Origin: Tenacibaculum caenipelagi
GTDB taxonomy: Bacteria > Bacteroidota > Bacteroidia > Flavobacteriales > Flavobacteriaceae
Length of the DNA stretch: 64,000 nucleotides
Assembly (NCBI RefSeq): GCF_004363005.1
Contig: NZ_SNYH01000006.1
Coordinates: forward strand, 124,001-188,000
Reading direction: 5' to 3'
Made by a program: the position numbers and the translations under genes. Under the pieces are notes generated by a model. The model ran no database searches, had not been told where the DNA came from, and worked only from the letters and a program-made list of their open reading frames with translations. Numbering within the stretch: the first letter of the stretch is position 1; each line of letters starts with the position of its first letter. Of the stretch, positions 16,153-25,235 are shown piece after piece.

Positions 16153-18582
16153 ATGGAAACATCTAAACAAAAAATTGCTTTTAAAGTGTTAATAGGGTAT
16201 GCTATTCTTGGAGTTTTAGCGATTGTTTCTGGGGCATTACTTTTTTCTGAAATAGAAACTTATATAGAGATACAAAAACAAGGGGTTTCGGATAGAAATA
16301 ATATTATACAAACAGGAGGGTTAATAGCAGATATTTATGAAAATGAAAACTTAGGTAGGGCTGCTATTCAATTAAATTCACCCAAAAGATTCAACGAGTA
16401 TGTTACTGAAAACAAATTGTTACTTAAAAAAATAGATTCTCTTAATTTTATAGTAAGAGATATATCAAAGAAGTTTATTCTAGACAGCGTTAAGTTGGTT
16501 TTAAATAAAAAACGTAAAAACATAACTAGTTTAAGAAAGTTAAATCAAAGAAATGCTTCTGAAAAATCTATTAATGAAGCAATAGATAAGTTAGGTTCTA
16601 TAGATTCACTTTTAGACAAAGAATCAGTAAAAGATCTTGTTGAAAACCCGAACCTTTTTAGTAATGAAAAAGGGTTAAATCTAGAGAGGTATTTGAGGTT
16701 GTTTGACAGAGAGGATGAAGAAAAACCTGTTAGTACTGTAGAGCAAAAACAAATAGACTCTTTGGTGTCTGCTTCAAAAGAAATACTTCAAAAAGTTCAA
16801 AGAGAAGCGAATGCTAAACGAAGATTCTTGAGGATAAAAGAAAGAGAATTAATTGAAAATGATATAATAATTTCAAGAAAATTACGAGAGGTTTTAAGTG
16901 TTTTGGAAAAAGATGTGATTTCAAACGCTAATGAAGCTTATAAAAGACATGAAGAAACGCTTGACCGAAGTAAAAATATTATCTTATTAGCAACAGGAAT
17001 AGGGTTTGTTATAATTGTATTATTCTCAATTATTATTTTAAATGATTTTTGGAAGAGTCAGCATTACAGACAACAGTTAGAGAATGCGAATGCTATAACT
17101 TCATCACTTTTAAAAAGTAGAGAGCAATTAATATCTATGGTAAGCCATGATTTAAGAACTCCTTTAAGTACCATCACAGGGTTTAGTGAATTGTTACAAA
17201 AATCTATTGCTAGTACGAAAGAGAAAAATTATGTGGTACACATACAAAATGCATCAGTATATATGGGGCAACTTGTAGGAGATCTTTTAGAGTTTTCTAA
17301 ATTAGAAAATGGAAAAATAGCGATAGAAGCTGTTCCTTTTGATTTAGAACGAAATTTAGAAGAGGTAGCTGAAAGTGCTAAAAATCTTGTTCAAAACAAA
17401 CCTATATTAGTAAGCGTTAAACATGATGAAAAAATCAACTCTTTAATTGTTAGTGATCCTTTTAGAATAAAGCAAATACTTTACAATTTAGTTGCAAATG
17501 CCTGTAAGTTTACAAACCAAGGTTCAATAACGATTCAAAGTAAGTTAAGAATTGCAAAAGAAGAGTGCTATATAGAGATAACAGTAACCGATACTGGAAT
17601 TGGAATCAGTAAGGATAAACAAGAAAAAGTCTTTAAAGAATTTACTCAAGCACATGAAAAAGAGAATGGACAAAAAGGTTTTGGATTAGGTTTGACTATT
17701 TCTAGGAGGCTTGCAGAATTATTAGGAGGTTCTCTGACCTTGAAAAGTACTTTAGGAGAAGGAAGTGTATTTAAGTTATCTGTTCCTGTTATTTTTTCAT
17801 CTGAAGTTGTAAAAAGGAATAATATCAAGTATTTAAAAAACACACCTCCAAATATTCATGCTGTAATTGTCGAAGATGATGCGTCAATGAGAGAGCTTTT
17901 AAAAAATGTTTTGGAAGAATTAGGGGTAAAGGTTACACTGTTTAGCAATGCCCAAGAGGCATTAAAAAATATTGATGGTATTTCTTATGATTTGGTTTTA
18001 ACAGATATACAGCTTCCAAAAATGAATGGGGTTTATTTTATGGAAACTCTAAAGAAACATAACTCTTACAAAGCACAACCTATTATAGCAATGACAGGAA
18101 GAGCTAATTTATCTGAAGCAGCATATATAAAAAACGGTTTTTCTGATGCACTAATAAAACCCTTTCAGACCGAGAAACTAAAAGATATTCTAAAACGTTT
18201 TTTCGATATTGAAATTAAAGAAAAGGAGAAGGTTAATAGCTTTCAAGAAAGCATAAAGAGGACAGGGAAATTTGATATTACTTCTTTAGAAGTTTTTCTT
18301 AATAATGATCAATTAATGATTGGAAAAACATTGAAATCGTTTTTGAAAGATGTAGAAGAAAACTTGTTGCTATTAGAGAGATCTATAGAACAAAATGATT
18401 TGCATGAGTTTAATAATATCAGTCATAAAATGCTGGGAATGTGTAAGTGGTTAAAAGCAACTGAATTGGTTGTTTTTTTAGAAGGTTTTGAAGAAGCAAA
18501 AAAAATAGATAAAGACTCTTGGGAAGTTTTTAAAAGAAAATTAAATGACTTTACAAGAACAATAAAAATCTATCTTAATTAA
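16153..18582 (+). CDS. Hybrid sensor histidine kinase with receiver and HPt domains, 809 aa
   Basis: Two membrane helices (about residues 12-30 and 276-298) bracket a roughly 245-residue, helical extracytoplasmic sensor. Then follow HisKA (SHDLRTP, phospho-His 332), HATPase with N, G1 and G2 boxes (NACKFTNQG, DTGIGI, GFGLGL), a receiver (phospho-Asp 618 in TDIQLP) and a C-terminal HPt (His 758 in SHKMLG). The chain is therefore a complete phosphorelay. It ends inside the last eight bases of the convergent NtrC-type regulator gene, its probable partner. The stimulus is unknown. Confidence 0.93.
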   Translation: METSKQKIAFKVLIGYAILGVLAIVSGALLFSEIETYIEIQKQGVSDRNNIIQTGGLIADIYENENLGRAAIQLNSPKRFNEYVTENKLLLKKIDSLNFIVRDISKKFILDSVKLVLNKKRKNITSLRKLNQRNASEKSINEAIDKLGSIDSLLDKESVKDLVENPNLFSNEKGLNLERYLRLFDREDEEKPVSTVEQKQIDSLVSASKEILQKVQREANAKRRFLRIKERELIENDIIISRKLREVLSVLEKDVISNANEAYKRHEETLDRSKNIILLATGIGFVIIVLFSIIILNDFWKSQHYRQQLENANAITSSLLKSREQLISMVSHDLRTPLSTITGFSELLQKSIASTKEKNYVVHIQNASVYMGQLVGDLLEFSKLENGKIAIEAVPFDLERNLEEVAESAKNLVQNKPILVSVKHDEKINSLIVSDPFRIKQILYNLVANACKFTNQGSITIQSKLRIAKEECYIEITVTDTGIGISKDKQEKVFKEFTQAHEKENGQKGFGLGLTISRRLAELLGGSLTLKSTLGEGSVFKLSVPVIFSSEVVKRNNIKYLKNTPPNIHAVIVEDDASMRELLKNVLEELGVKVTLFSNAQEALKNIDGISYDLVLTDIQLPKMNGVYFMETLKKHNSYKAQPIIAMTGRANLSEAAYIKNGFSDALIKPFQTEKLKDILKRFFDIEIKEKEKVNSFQESIKRTGKFDITSLEVFLNNDQLMIGKTLKSFLKDVEENLLLLERSIEQNDLHEFNNISHKMLGMCKWLKATELVVFLEGFEEAKKIDKDSWEVFKRKLNDFTRTIKIYLN

Positions 18583-19912
18583 TATTGTGTTCTTTTATTT
18601 TATTGTATAAAGTTTTTCTGGTAATGCTTAAAAGTTTTGCAGCCTTAGTTTTATTATTATCAGTTTCATGCAAAGCTCTTATAATAAGTTGTTTTTCGTT
18701 TTCTTTAGTTGAAAATTCATTAGATACACCATATTGGTTTTCAGAAGTTTTGAGTTCTTCCGGTAAGACTTCTTTTTGAATAATTTCGGTTTGACATAAA
18801 AGTGTAGCTCTTTTTATAACATTAGATAACTCACGTAAGTTCCCAGGCCAATTATATTGTTGAAATAAGGTTAATACTTCTTGAGAAAATCCTGCAATTG
18901 ACTTGTTGAGTTGTTCGTTAGCTTTTTCTAGAAAGAAATCAGCGTATAGAATTAAATCATCTTTTCTTTCTTTTAAACTAGGAACTTTAATAGAAAACTC
19001 ATTTAAACGATGATACAAATCTTCTCTAAAGTTTCCTTTTTCAACAGCTAAAGATAAATCTTCATTGGTAGCGGTAATTAAGCGAATATCTACTGTGATT
19101 TCTTTACTGCTTCCTACAGGTTTAATCTTCCTTTCTTGTAATGCACGTAAAAGTTGTACTTGACTTTCATAATTTAAATTACCAACCTCATCTAAAAAAA
19201 GAGTACCCCCGTTTGCTGCTTCAAAGTGCCCTATTTTGTCATTAGTTGCACCAGTAAAAGAACCTTTTTGATGCCCAAAAAATTCACTCGAAGCAATTTC
19301 TTTAGGAATAGCTCCACAATCAACAGCTATAAAAGGTTTGTTTTTACGCATGCTTTGGGTGTGAATTGTATTTGCAACAACTTCTTTACCTGTGCCACTT
19401 TCACCTGTAATAAGAACAGACATGTCAGTGGGGGCCACTAAATAAATATGTTCGTGTAGGTTTTTAGAGGTAGTGCTTATGCCTAAAACAACATTAGAAT
19501 TCATACTTGAATTTTTATTGTCTTTTTTTATGGGTTCGATGGTATGGTCAGTTTTTACCTCAAGGGCATTGCTAATTACTTCTAAAACTTCATCTGGATT
19601 AAAAGGCTTGGAAATATAATCAAAAGCACCTTGTTTCATTGCTTGAACAGCCGTTGAAACCTCAGCATAACTAGTCATTAAAACAACAGGGATATTACTG
19701 TTATTATCTTTACTTAACTTAAGTAAATCGATACCGTTACCATCAGGAAGGCGTAAATCAGTAAAAATTAAATTATAGGAATGTTTTTTTAAGAGAACGG
19801 AAGCATTTTTAATAGTATAGCTAACCTCAACAGTATACTGATGTCGCTCTAAAAAATGTTTTAACATATTAGAAAATGTAACATCGTCCTCTACCAATAA
19901 AATCTTTTTCAT
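18575..19912 (-). CDS. Sigma-54-dependent response regulator, NtrC family, 445 aa
   Basis: An N-terminal receiver (phospho-acceptor Asp52 in FTDLRLPDG) is followed by an AAA+ domain with Walker A GESGTGKE, the sigma-54 contact loop GSFTGA (GAFTGA in most family members, Ala to Ser here), Walker B GGTLFLDEVG and a Fis-type HTH at the C-terminus (NNKTKAAKLLSITRKTLYNK). It activates sigma-54 promoters when phosphorylated. Tail-to-tail with the hybrid kinase, overlapping it by eight bases, so HPt-to-receiver transfer between them is likely. rpoN is not in this window. Confidence 0.95.
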   Translation of the reverse strand: MKKILLVEDDVTFSNMLKHFLERHQYTVEVSYTIKNASVLLKKHSYNLIFTDLRLPDGNGIDLLKLSKDNNSNIPVVLMTSYAEVSTAVQAMKQGAFDYISKPFNPDEVLEVISNALEVKTDHTIEPIKKDNKNSSMNSNVVLGISTTSKNLHEHIYLVAPTDMSVLITGESGTGKEVVANTIHTQSMRKNKPFIAVDCGAIPKEIASSEFFGHQKGSFTGATNDKIGHFEAANGGTLFLDEVGNLNYESQVQLLRALQERKIKPVGSSKEITVDIRLITATNEDLSLAVEKGNFREDLYHRLNEFSIKVPSLKERKDDLILYADFFLEKANEQLNKSIAGFSQEVLTLFQQYNWPGNLRELSNVIKRATLLCQTEIIQKEVLPEELKTSENQYGVSNEFSTKENEKQLIIRALHETDNNKTKAAKLLSITRKTLYNKIKEHNIN

Positions 19913-19960
19913 GAAAAATGTCTATTTAAAAATAGGTTGTGTTAACTCTTTATAAAAATA

Positions 19961-19993
19961 AAAAGAGCGCTTTACATGAAAACGCTCTTTTAT
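19961..19993 (-). terminator. Terminator of the small secreted protein gene
   Basis: AAAAGAGCG (19961-19969) and its complement at 19982-19990 form a hairpin. On the reverse strand a T run follows it, so it closes the gene at 20021-20341 ahead of the response regulator gene. Confidence 0.75.
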
Positions 19994-20020
19994 CGATAAA
20001 ATTGAGGGGAAATAAGAAAA

Positions 20021-20341
20021 TTATTTCTTAGTGTTGCTAACTTCTTTTTCGTCTAACCAGTTTCCTTCTTTGTCAGCATAAAGTGTTTGGTTTTTGTTAT
20101 CAACACTAATCTCTAATTTGTACTGCTCTTTTTCGTTTACAAAAGCTTTACTTAATGTAGCTTTAGGGAAATTCTTTTTAACAGATTCAACTATTGCTGT
20201 TGGTAATTTGTCTAAAGCAACTTCTTGAAAATCATTGTCAATAATTGTGTATACCGAATTAATAGGAGAAGTTGTATTGTTAATAGTTGCATAAGTTGAA
20301 ACTCCTGCTAAAATGGCTGCTGCTAAAATTAATTTTTTCAT
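20021..20341 (-). CDS. Small secreted PepSY-like protein, 106 aa
   Basis: A Sec signal peptide (LILAAAILAGVSTYA) precedes an 80-residue domain with the phrase LPTAIVESVKKNFPKATLSKAF, then YKLEISVDNKNQTLYADKEGNWL. This alternation of a helix and short beta strands is typical of PepSY-like/BLIP-like periplasmic proteins in Bacteroidetes. The exact role is unknown. The gene is separated by the terminator at 19961 from the response regulator, so co-regulation is not shown. Upstream, 20342-20602 is non-coding. Confidence 0.75.
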   Translation of the reverse strand: MKKLILAAAILAGVSTYATINNTTSPINSVYTIIDNDFQEVALDKLPTAIVESVKKNFPKATLSKAFVNEKEQYKLEISVDNKNQTLYADKEGNWLDEKEVSNTKK

Positions 20342-20495
20342 GATTTTAAATTTTTTAATTATAAATTATTTATTGTCTGTTCGCAATATTGAAATAAGTA
20401 TGCCATGAATATGTATTAAAACTAGAAGTTGTTTTAATGTACTGTAAATAGGGTGTTTATGTGTTTTGTGTTTAAGGGAGGTGTATTTTGTTAAT

Positions 20496-20542
20496 GTGTA
20501 AAAAGTGTGTAAAACAAAAACGATACTGTGTAAAAATTACAC
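20496..20542. promoter_or_regulatory. Phased GTGTAAAA repeats and palindrome upstream of the acylase gene
   Basis: GTGTAAAA begins at 20496, 20507 and 20528, that is at spacings of 11 and 21 bases, close to one and two helical turns. The third copy is part of a palindrome GTGTAA-AAA-TTACAC (20528-20542). The sites lie between the divergent genes starting at 20341 and 20603, about 60-100 bases before the latter, so a regulator may bind here. Confidence 0.4.
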
Positions 20543-20578
20543 TTTTTAGTCAGATTTAAGAAAGAGTAATAAATCTGT

Positions 20579-20586
20579 TATATTTG
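20579..20586 (+). promoter_or_regulatory. -7 promoter box of the acylase gene
   Basis: TATATTTG fits TAnnTTTG exactly. It lies 17 bases before the ATG at 20603, so the mRNA leader would be only about 10 bases long. Confidence 0.45.
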
Positions 20587-20602
20587 AAGAAAATCATCCC
20601 TA

Positions 20603-22993
20603 ATGAAATTATTTAAAAAGTCTTTAAAAATTGTTTTACTGTTATTAGCTGTATTGAGTGTTGGAGTTTGGTTGTTTACAAAAAACTTGCATCCAACGTA
20701 TAAAGGTGAATTACCACTCGCCTCTATTTCTGAGAAAGTCACTGTGTATTATGATGAGGTAGGTGTACCGCACATTAATGCACAGAATCAGCAAGATGCT
20801 TATACTGCTCTAGGTTATGTACATGCTCAAGACAGGTTATGGCAAATGGAATTGATTCGAAGAATAGCAGCGGGAAGATTAGCGGAAATTTTCGGAAAAG
20901 ATTTGGTAAAAGTAGATAAGTTTTTCTCGGGATTAGGAATTGAAGAAGCTTCGGAAAAAACAATTAGAGAGTTGGATAAAAACTCAGAAGCTTATAAATT
21001 AACAGAAGCTTATTTAAACGGAGTCAATCAGTTTATAGAGGAAGGGGCAACACCTTTAGAGTTTTATTTAGTGGGATTGGATAAAGAAAACTATACGATT
21101 AAAGATGTGTACAATGTTTTTGGTTACATGGCATTTAGTTTTGCGATAGCACATAAAACAGATCCGTTACTAACAGAAGTAAAAGAAAAATTGGGAGAAC
21201 CGTATGTAAATGAATTGCTAAACTCGTTCAATGAAAATTTAACGCTGAATAAAACCACCAATAAAAAAGCAATTAAAGCAGAGTTGTCTTTAGCAGTGAG
21301 TGAAATTATGGATCAATTGCCAGTGGCTCCTTTTATAGGAAGTAATTCTTGGGTAATTGCACCACCAAAAACCAAAAACGGAAAGGTAATTTTTGCAAAT
21401 GATCCACATATCAATTTTTCCCAGCCTTCGGTTTGGTATCAGAATCATATTAAGACCCCTGATTTTGAAGTGTACGGTTTTAATTTAGCACTAATGCCGT
21501 TTCCGTTGTTAGGGCATAATAAAGACTATGCATATGGTTTAACGATGCTAGCAAATGATGACTTGAATTTTTATGAAGAAGAAAACAATCCAGAAAATTC
21601 AATGGAGTACAAAACTCCTGAAGGATATCGAAAATATGAGTTGTGGGATAAGCATATAAAGGTTAAGGGTGGAAAAGACACTATCTATCAAGTAAAAGTG
21701 AGTAAGCACGGTCCGATTATGAATGGATTGATAGAGCATATTACAGATGAAAAACCAGTGGCAATGAACTGGATTTATACACAGTTACCTAACCAATTGC
21801 TAGAAGCATCGTACAAAATGTCGCATGCAAATTCGTTACAAGATTTTAAAACAGGAACTGCTAAAATTCATGCTCCAGGACTGAATGTAATGTACGGAGA
21901 TGCTAAAGGGAATGTAGGTTGGTTTGCCTCTGCTAAATTATATGAGTTAAGAGATAGCCTATCTTCTAAAATGTATTTGAATGGAGCTTCAGGAAAAGAC
22001 GAAATTATAGAGTATTTAGATTTTGAAGAAAATCCGCAAGCAGAAAATCCAAGTTGGAATTATGTGTATTCAGCAAATAACCAACCCGATTTTGTGAGAG
22101 GGAAGTTATATCCAGGCTATTATCAACCAGAAGATAGAGCTAAGAGAATTGTTCAGTTATTAGAGCCTAAAAATGATTTTACCAAACAGAATGTGGCTGA
22201 AATGATTTACGATGTTACTTCGTCGGTGGTTCCAGAAATTGGAAGGGAGTTGTTAGCAAGTGTAGACAAATCATCACTATCTCCTTCAGCTACAAAAGCG
22301 TATTTGATATTAGAAGAATGGGATGGAGAATATGCCAAAACCAATGTAGCACCAACGATTTACAGTCGATTTTTGTACGAATTTTTAACTGCTACTTTTA
22401 AAGATGAGTTAGGAGACAGTTTTCAGTTATTTATAGATACACCATTACAAGATCAGGTATTAGCTGAACAAGCTAAAAAAGAGCAATCGGTTTGGTGGGA
22501 TGATATTTCAACTACAGATAAAGTTGAAACTAGAAATGAAATAATCACAACAGCTTTTCATAAAGCCATCGCATTTTTACAAAACCAATTAGGAGAAAAT
22601 GTAGATTATTGGACATGGAATCGTGTAATTTCTGTGGAGTATGAGCACGCCATTGGTAAAGCAGGTGGATTATTACGTAAGTTCTTTAATGTTGGTCCCT
22701 TTGAAACCATAGGGGGAAATGAGGTAATCAACAACCAAATTTTTAAGTTGGACAGCACAGGAGTGTATAAAATTCACGGAGGACCTTCAACACGTAGAAT
22801 AATTGACTTTTCTGATGTAGAAAATAGCATTGCTATTTTACCAACAGGACAATCTGGGAATGTGTTTAGTCCGTATTACAAAGACCAAGCACAAAAATAT
22901 GTAGATGGAGAGTTTGTAAAAATGATCCTCAATGAGGCAGCTATAAAGAAGAGCAAAAATAAATTGGTGTTTTTACCGAAGAATAATAAATAG
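20603..22993 (+). CDS. Penicillin acylase family (Ntn-hydrolase S45) protein, 796 aa
   Basis: An N-terminal hydrophobic segment (IVLLLLAVLSVGVWLF) exports or anchors the precursor. The A-chain carries YVHAQDRLWQMELIRR. The autocatalytic site is GSNSWVIAPP, with the Ser nucleophile at residue 247 becoming the N-terminus of the B-chain after cleavage. Downstream, FANDPHINFSQPSVWYQNH is the usual B-chain motif. Family members hydrolyse penicillins, acyl-homoserine lactones or other amides in the periplasm; the natural substrate here is unknown. Quorum-signal cleavage is a plausible alternative. Own promoter at 20579. Confidence 0.92.
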   Translation: MKLFKKSLKIVLLLLAVLSVGVWLFTKNLHPTYKGELPLASISEKVTVYYDEVGVPHINAQNQQDAYTALGYVHAQDRLWQMELIRRIAAGRLAEIFGKDLVKVDKFFSGLGIEEASEKTIRELDKNSEAYKLTEAYLNGVNQFIEEGATPLEFYLVGLDKENYTIKDVYNVFGYMAFSFAIAHKTDPLLTEVKEKLGEPYVNELLNSFNENLTLNKTTNKKAIKAELSLAVSEIMDQLPVAPFIGSNSWVIAPPKTKNGKVIFANDPHINFSQPSVWYQNHIKTPDFEVYGFNLALMPFPLLGHNKDYAYGLTMLANDDLNFYEEENNPENSMEYKTPEGYRKYELWDKHIKVKGGKDTIYQVKVSKHGPIMNGLIEHITDEKPVAMNWIYTQLPNQLLEASYKMSHANSLQDFKTGTAKIHAPGLNVMYGDAKGNVGWFASAKLYELRDSLSSKMYLNGASGKDEIIEYLDFEENPQAENPSWNYVYSANNQPDFVRGKLYPGYYQPEDRAKRIVQLLEPKNDFTKQNVAEMIYDVTSSVVPEIGRELLASVDKSSLSPSATKAYLILEEWDGEYAKTNVAPTIYSRFLYEFLTATFKDELGDSFQLFIDTPLQDQVLAEQAKKEQSVWWDDISTTDKVETRNEIITTAFHKAIAFLQNQLGENVDYWTWNRVISVEYEHAIGKAGGLLRKFFNVGPFETIGGNEVINNQIFKLDSTGVYKIHGGPSTRRIIDFSDVENSIAILPTGQSGNVFSPYYKDQAQKYVDGEFVKMILNEAAIKKSKNKLVFLPKNNK

Positions 22994-23031
22994 AATGTCA
23001 TTTCGACCAGAGGGAGAAATCTGAAGTCTAA
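22994..23031. repeat. Short dispersed-repeat-like element
   Basis: TGTCATTTCGACCAGAGGGA followed by GAAATCTGAAGTC resembles a short intergenic repeat that I recall from many Flavobacteria and related genomes. Positions 23000-23020 fold into a small hairpin with five and two base pairs separated by a tandem G-A mismatch and a three-base loop. It stands exactly between the acylase gene and the foreign-looking NTPase gene. No second copy is in this window, so the repeat nature is from memory. Confidence 0.5.
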
Positions 23032-23061
23032 GAGAAAATATGGAAATAAAAAAATGAAAAT

Positions 23062-24438
23062 ATGACAAGAGAGAAAGGCTACAAACTGCAAACTAATTCT
23101 TTTTTCGATTTTGAAGAACATATAAATAATTCTGATTTTATTTTTTTGTCGGCTCCTTTTGGTTTTGGAAAGACTACTTTTTTAAAAGATTTTATAGAGT
23201 CGGTTGAGGAGGGAAGTAACTATAATTTTTTTCATTTATACCCTGTGCATTATGAAGTAAACAAAAATGAAGACGTATTTGAATTGATTAAATATGATTT
23301 ATTGTTTGAGGTATTAAAAAAAGATAATACAAAGGAAGAAATTAGTATAGACTATTCAAAAGGGGTAAAAGGGATTTTAAAAAAGAATATTGAAGCGATC
23401 TTGTTAAGTTTTATTGAGAAAATTCCAGAAATAGGAAAGTCTTTAAAAGAGATAATACAAGCCTTTGATAAAGTTGAAAAGGAAATTTTAGAACTGTATC
23501 AGCAGGAATTTAAAACCCCTGAAGTGAATAGTTTTATTAGTCGTATGGAAAATACGAAAGGGAGTGTTTTTGAACATGACATTATTACTACCTATATTAA
23601 TAATAAGCTAAATGAGATAAAGGGAGAGGATGGAGAGATGAAAAATATCTTAATATTAGATGATTTGGATAGGATTGAACCAGAACATATCTTTAGGCTT
23701 CTAAATGTTTTCTCAGCTAATTTTGATAATTCTGAATATTCAATTAACAAATTTGGAATAGATAAAGTTATTATTGTTGCTGACTATTATAATATAAAAA
23801 GTATATATCATCACAAATATGGTAATGGTTCTGATTTTGAAGGGTATATAAATAAATTTTATTCAGATGAAATTTATTTTTTGACTTTTTATGATGCTAT
23901 AAAAAGTTTATTTAAAGAAGATTATAATTTGCGAGAATATCCAGATTCTGGATTTCCTAATCTAAAAATAAACTTATTAACTCTGTTGTTTAATAATAAG
24001 CAAATTAGTTTTAGGCAGATTAGAAAGGTGTCAAAGATGAATTTTAATAAAGAAAGAAATTTGGTTGAAATTGTTGATGATATTGTAAATATATTTAATG
24101 GCGACTATAAAGATTTAATAAAATCATTTAATGAAGTTTCCACAGAAAAAGATATGACAGTAAAGGAAAGTTTTTGGAAGGCTCTACTTGAGTTTATAAT
24201 TGATTTTTACTATTTAAATAATGATTTAAGAATATCAAAAAGTCAAATATTTGAAGGTAAAATAAGTTACGCTTTTTCATTTAAAGAAGATAATAAGAAA
24301 CAAAAGTTTATTCCTAGTGAAAATGCTGGTGAAAAACCTAATGTAAAATCTTTTCTTAATTTAAAAGAAGTAACTAAATCCTTAATATGGAAAGAATTTA
24401 TATATGTTTTAAATCTTAATTATCAAAAAAATAGCTAA
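23062..24438 (+). CDS. KAP-family P-loop NTPase, 458 aa
   Basis: Walker A lies at about residues 31-39 (SAPFGFGKTTFL). Walker B is the characteristic LILDDLDR at about 197-204, the hallmark of KAP/STAND-related P-loop NTPases. No membrane helices are evident in the insert, unlike classical animal-type KAP proteins. The C-terminal half has no known domain. It is more AT-rich than its neighbours, stands alone between a dispersed repeat and an unrelated operon, and such lone KAP NTPases are often part of the variable or defence gene pool. Function unknown; an antiphage role is only a hypothesis. Confidence 0.8.
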   Translation: MTREKGYKLQTNSFFDFEEHINNSDFIFLSAPFGFGKTTFLKDFIESVEEGSNYNFFHLYPVHYEVNKNEDVFELIKYDLLFEVLKKDNTKEEISIDYSKGVKGILKKNIEAILLSFIEKIPEIGKSLKEIIQAFDKVEKEILELYQQEFKTPEVNSFISRMENTKGSVFEHDIITTYINNKLNEIKGEDGEMKNILILDDLDRIEPEHIFRLLNVFSANFDNSEYSINKFGIDKVIIVADYYNIKSIYHHKYGNGSDFEGYINKFYSDEIYFLTFYDAIKSLFKEDYNLREYPDSGFPNLKINLLTLLFNNKQISFRQIRKVSKMNFNKERNLVEIVDDIVNIFNGDYKDLIKSFNEVSTEKDMTVKESFWKALLEFIIDFYYLNNDLRISKSQIFEGKISYAFSFKEDNKKQKFIPSENAGEKPNVKSFLNLKEVTKSLIWKEFIYVLNLNYQKNS

Positions 24439-24468
24439 TAAAATAAAATTTATTGTTTTAAGAAATAA

Positions 24469-25203
24469 TTAAATCTCTCTATAAACCTCCTCAAAAGGAA
24501 TTCTAAAACGCTCGCCATACACTCCTTCTGGTTTACGGATACCACAAGAAATGACCATATTAATTTCTGCGCCAAAAGGTAAGTCTAATAAGCGTTTAAT
24601 GCGCCAAGTGTCGGAGCCTTCCATAGGACAAGTATCGTATCCTTCAGCAGCCATCGATAACATAAAGGTTTGTGCGGCTAATCCACAGGTTTTATGAGCG
24701 ACTACTCGCATATCACTATTGCGAACTTCACGATAAATAGGGCGGAAAAGTCCTACAACAAGAATCATCAGGTATTTGATATAGCCAAAAATCCCAAAAA
24801 TGTCAAAATAGGTAAACGGAATCAGTTTTCCGTAGTAGTTACGTGCTACTTTTTCTCTACTACTTTGTTCTGATTTCGGATTGTCTACTCCAAAAGTTTT
24901 GTCCATAAAAGCTAAGTTGGCTTTAGCGCGTTTGCGCCATAAATCCTTACGAACCACAAATATTACTAGTTGTTGCGCAGTTCTAGCAGCATTTTGATTA
25001 AAACACAACGGAGCTATTTTGTGCATCATTTCTTTAGAAGTGATATGGTAAAATTCCCACAGTTGCATATTGCTACTTGTAGGTGCTAAACTAGCTTGTT
25101 CCAAGCATTTTTTTACAACAGTAATGTCTATTGGTTTTTCAGAATCATACACTCTTACCGAACGACGATAATTAACTGCTTCTGATACGGTTTTTTCTGT
25201 CAT
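24469..25203 (-). CDS. Nitroreductase-family protein, 244 aa
   Basis: The FMN-binding N-terminus is typical (VNYRRSVRVYD, then LAPTSSNMQLWEFYHI), and the second half has GLAAQTFMLSMAAEGYDTCPME, which contacts FMN and the dimer. Length fits. An insertion with hydrophobic character (residues about 125-155, IFGYIKYLMILVVGLF) is unusual for the family and suggests membrane association. Third gene of an operon after alkB and the aldehyde dehydrogenase; it may reduce quinones or other electrophiles. Confidence 0.85.
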   Translation of the reverse strand: MTEKTVSEAVNYRRSVRVYDSEKPIDITVVKKCLEQASLAPTSSNMQLWEFYHITSKEMMHKIAPLCFNQNAARTAQQLVIFVVRKDLWRKRAKANLAFMDKTFGVDNPKSEQSSREKVARNYYGKLIPFTYFDIFGIFGYIKYLMILVVGLFRPIYREVRNSDMRVVAHKTCGLAAQTFMLSMAAEGYDTCPMEGSDTWRIKRLLDLPFGAEINMVISCGIRKPEGVYGERFRIPFEEVYREI

Positions 25204-25235
25204 AACTTATAAAGTTTGGGTTCTTTTTTAGAAAA

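Noticed and set aside
22994..23031. Insertion-sequence end
   Set aside because: There is no transposase, no matching inverted repeat at the other side of the NTPase gene and no visible target duplication. A short dispersed repeat is the better reading.
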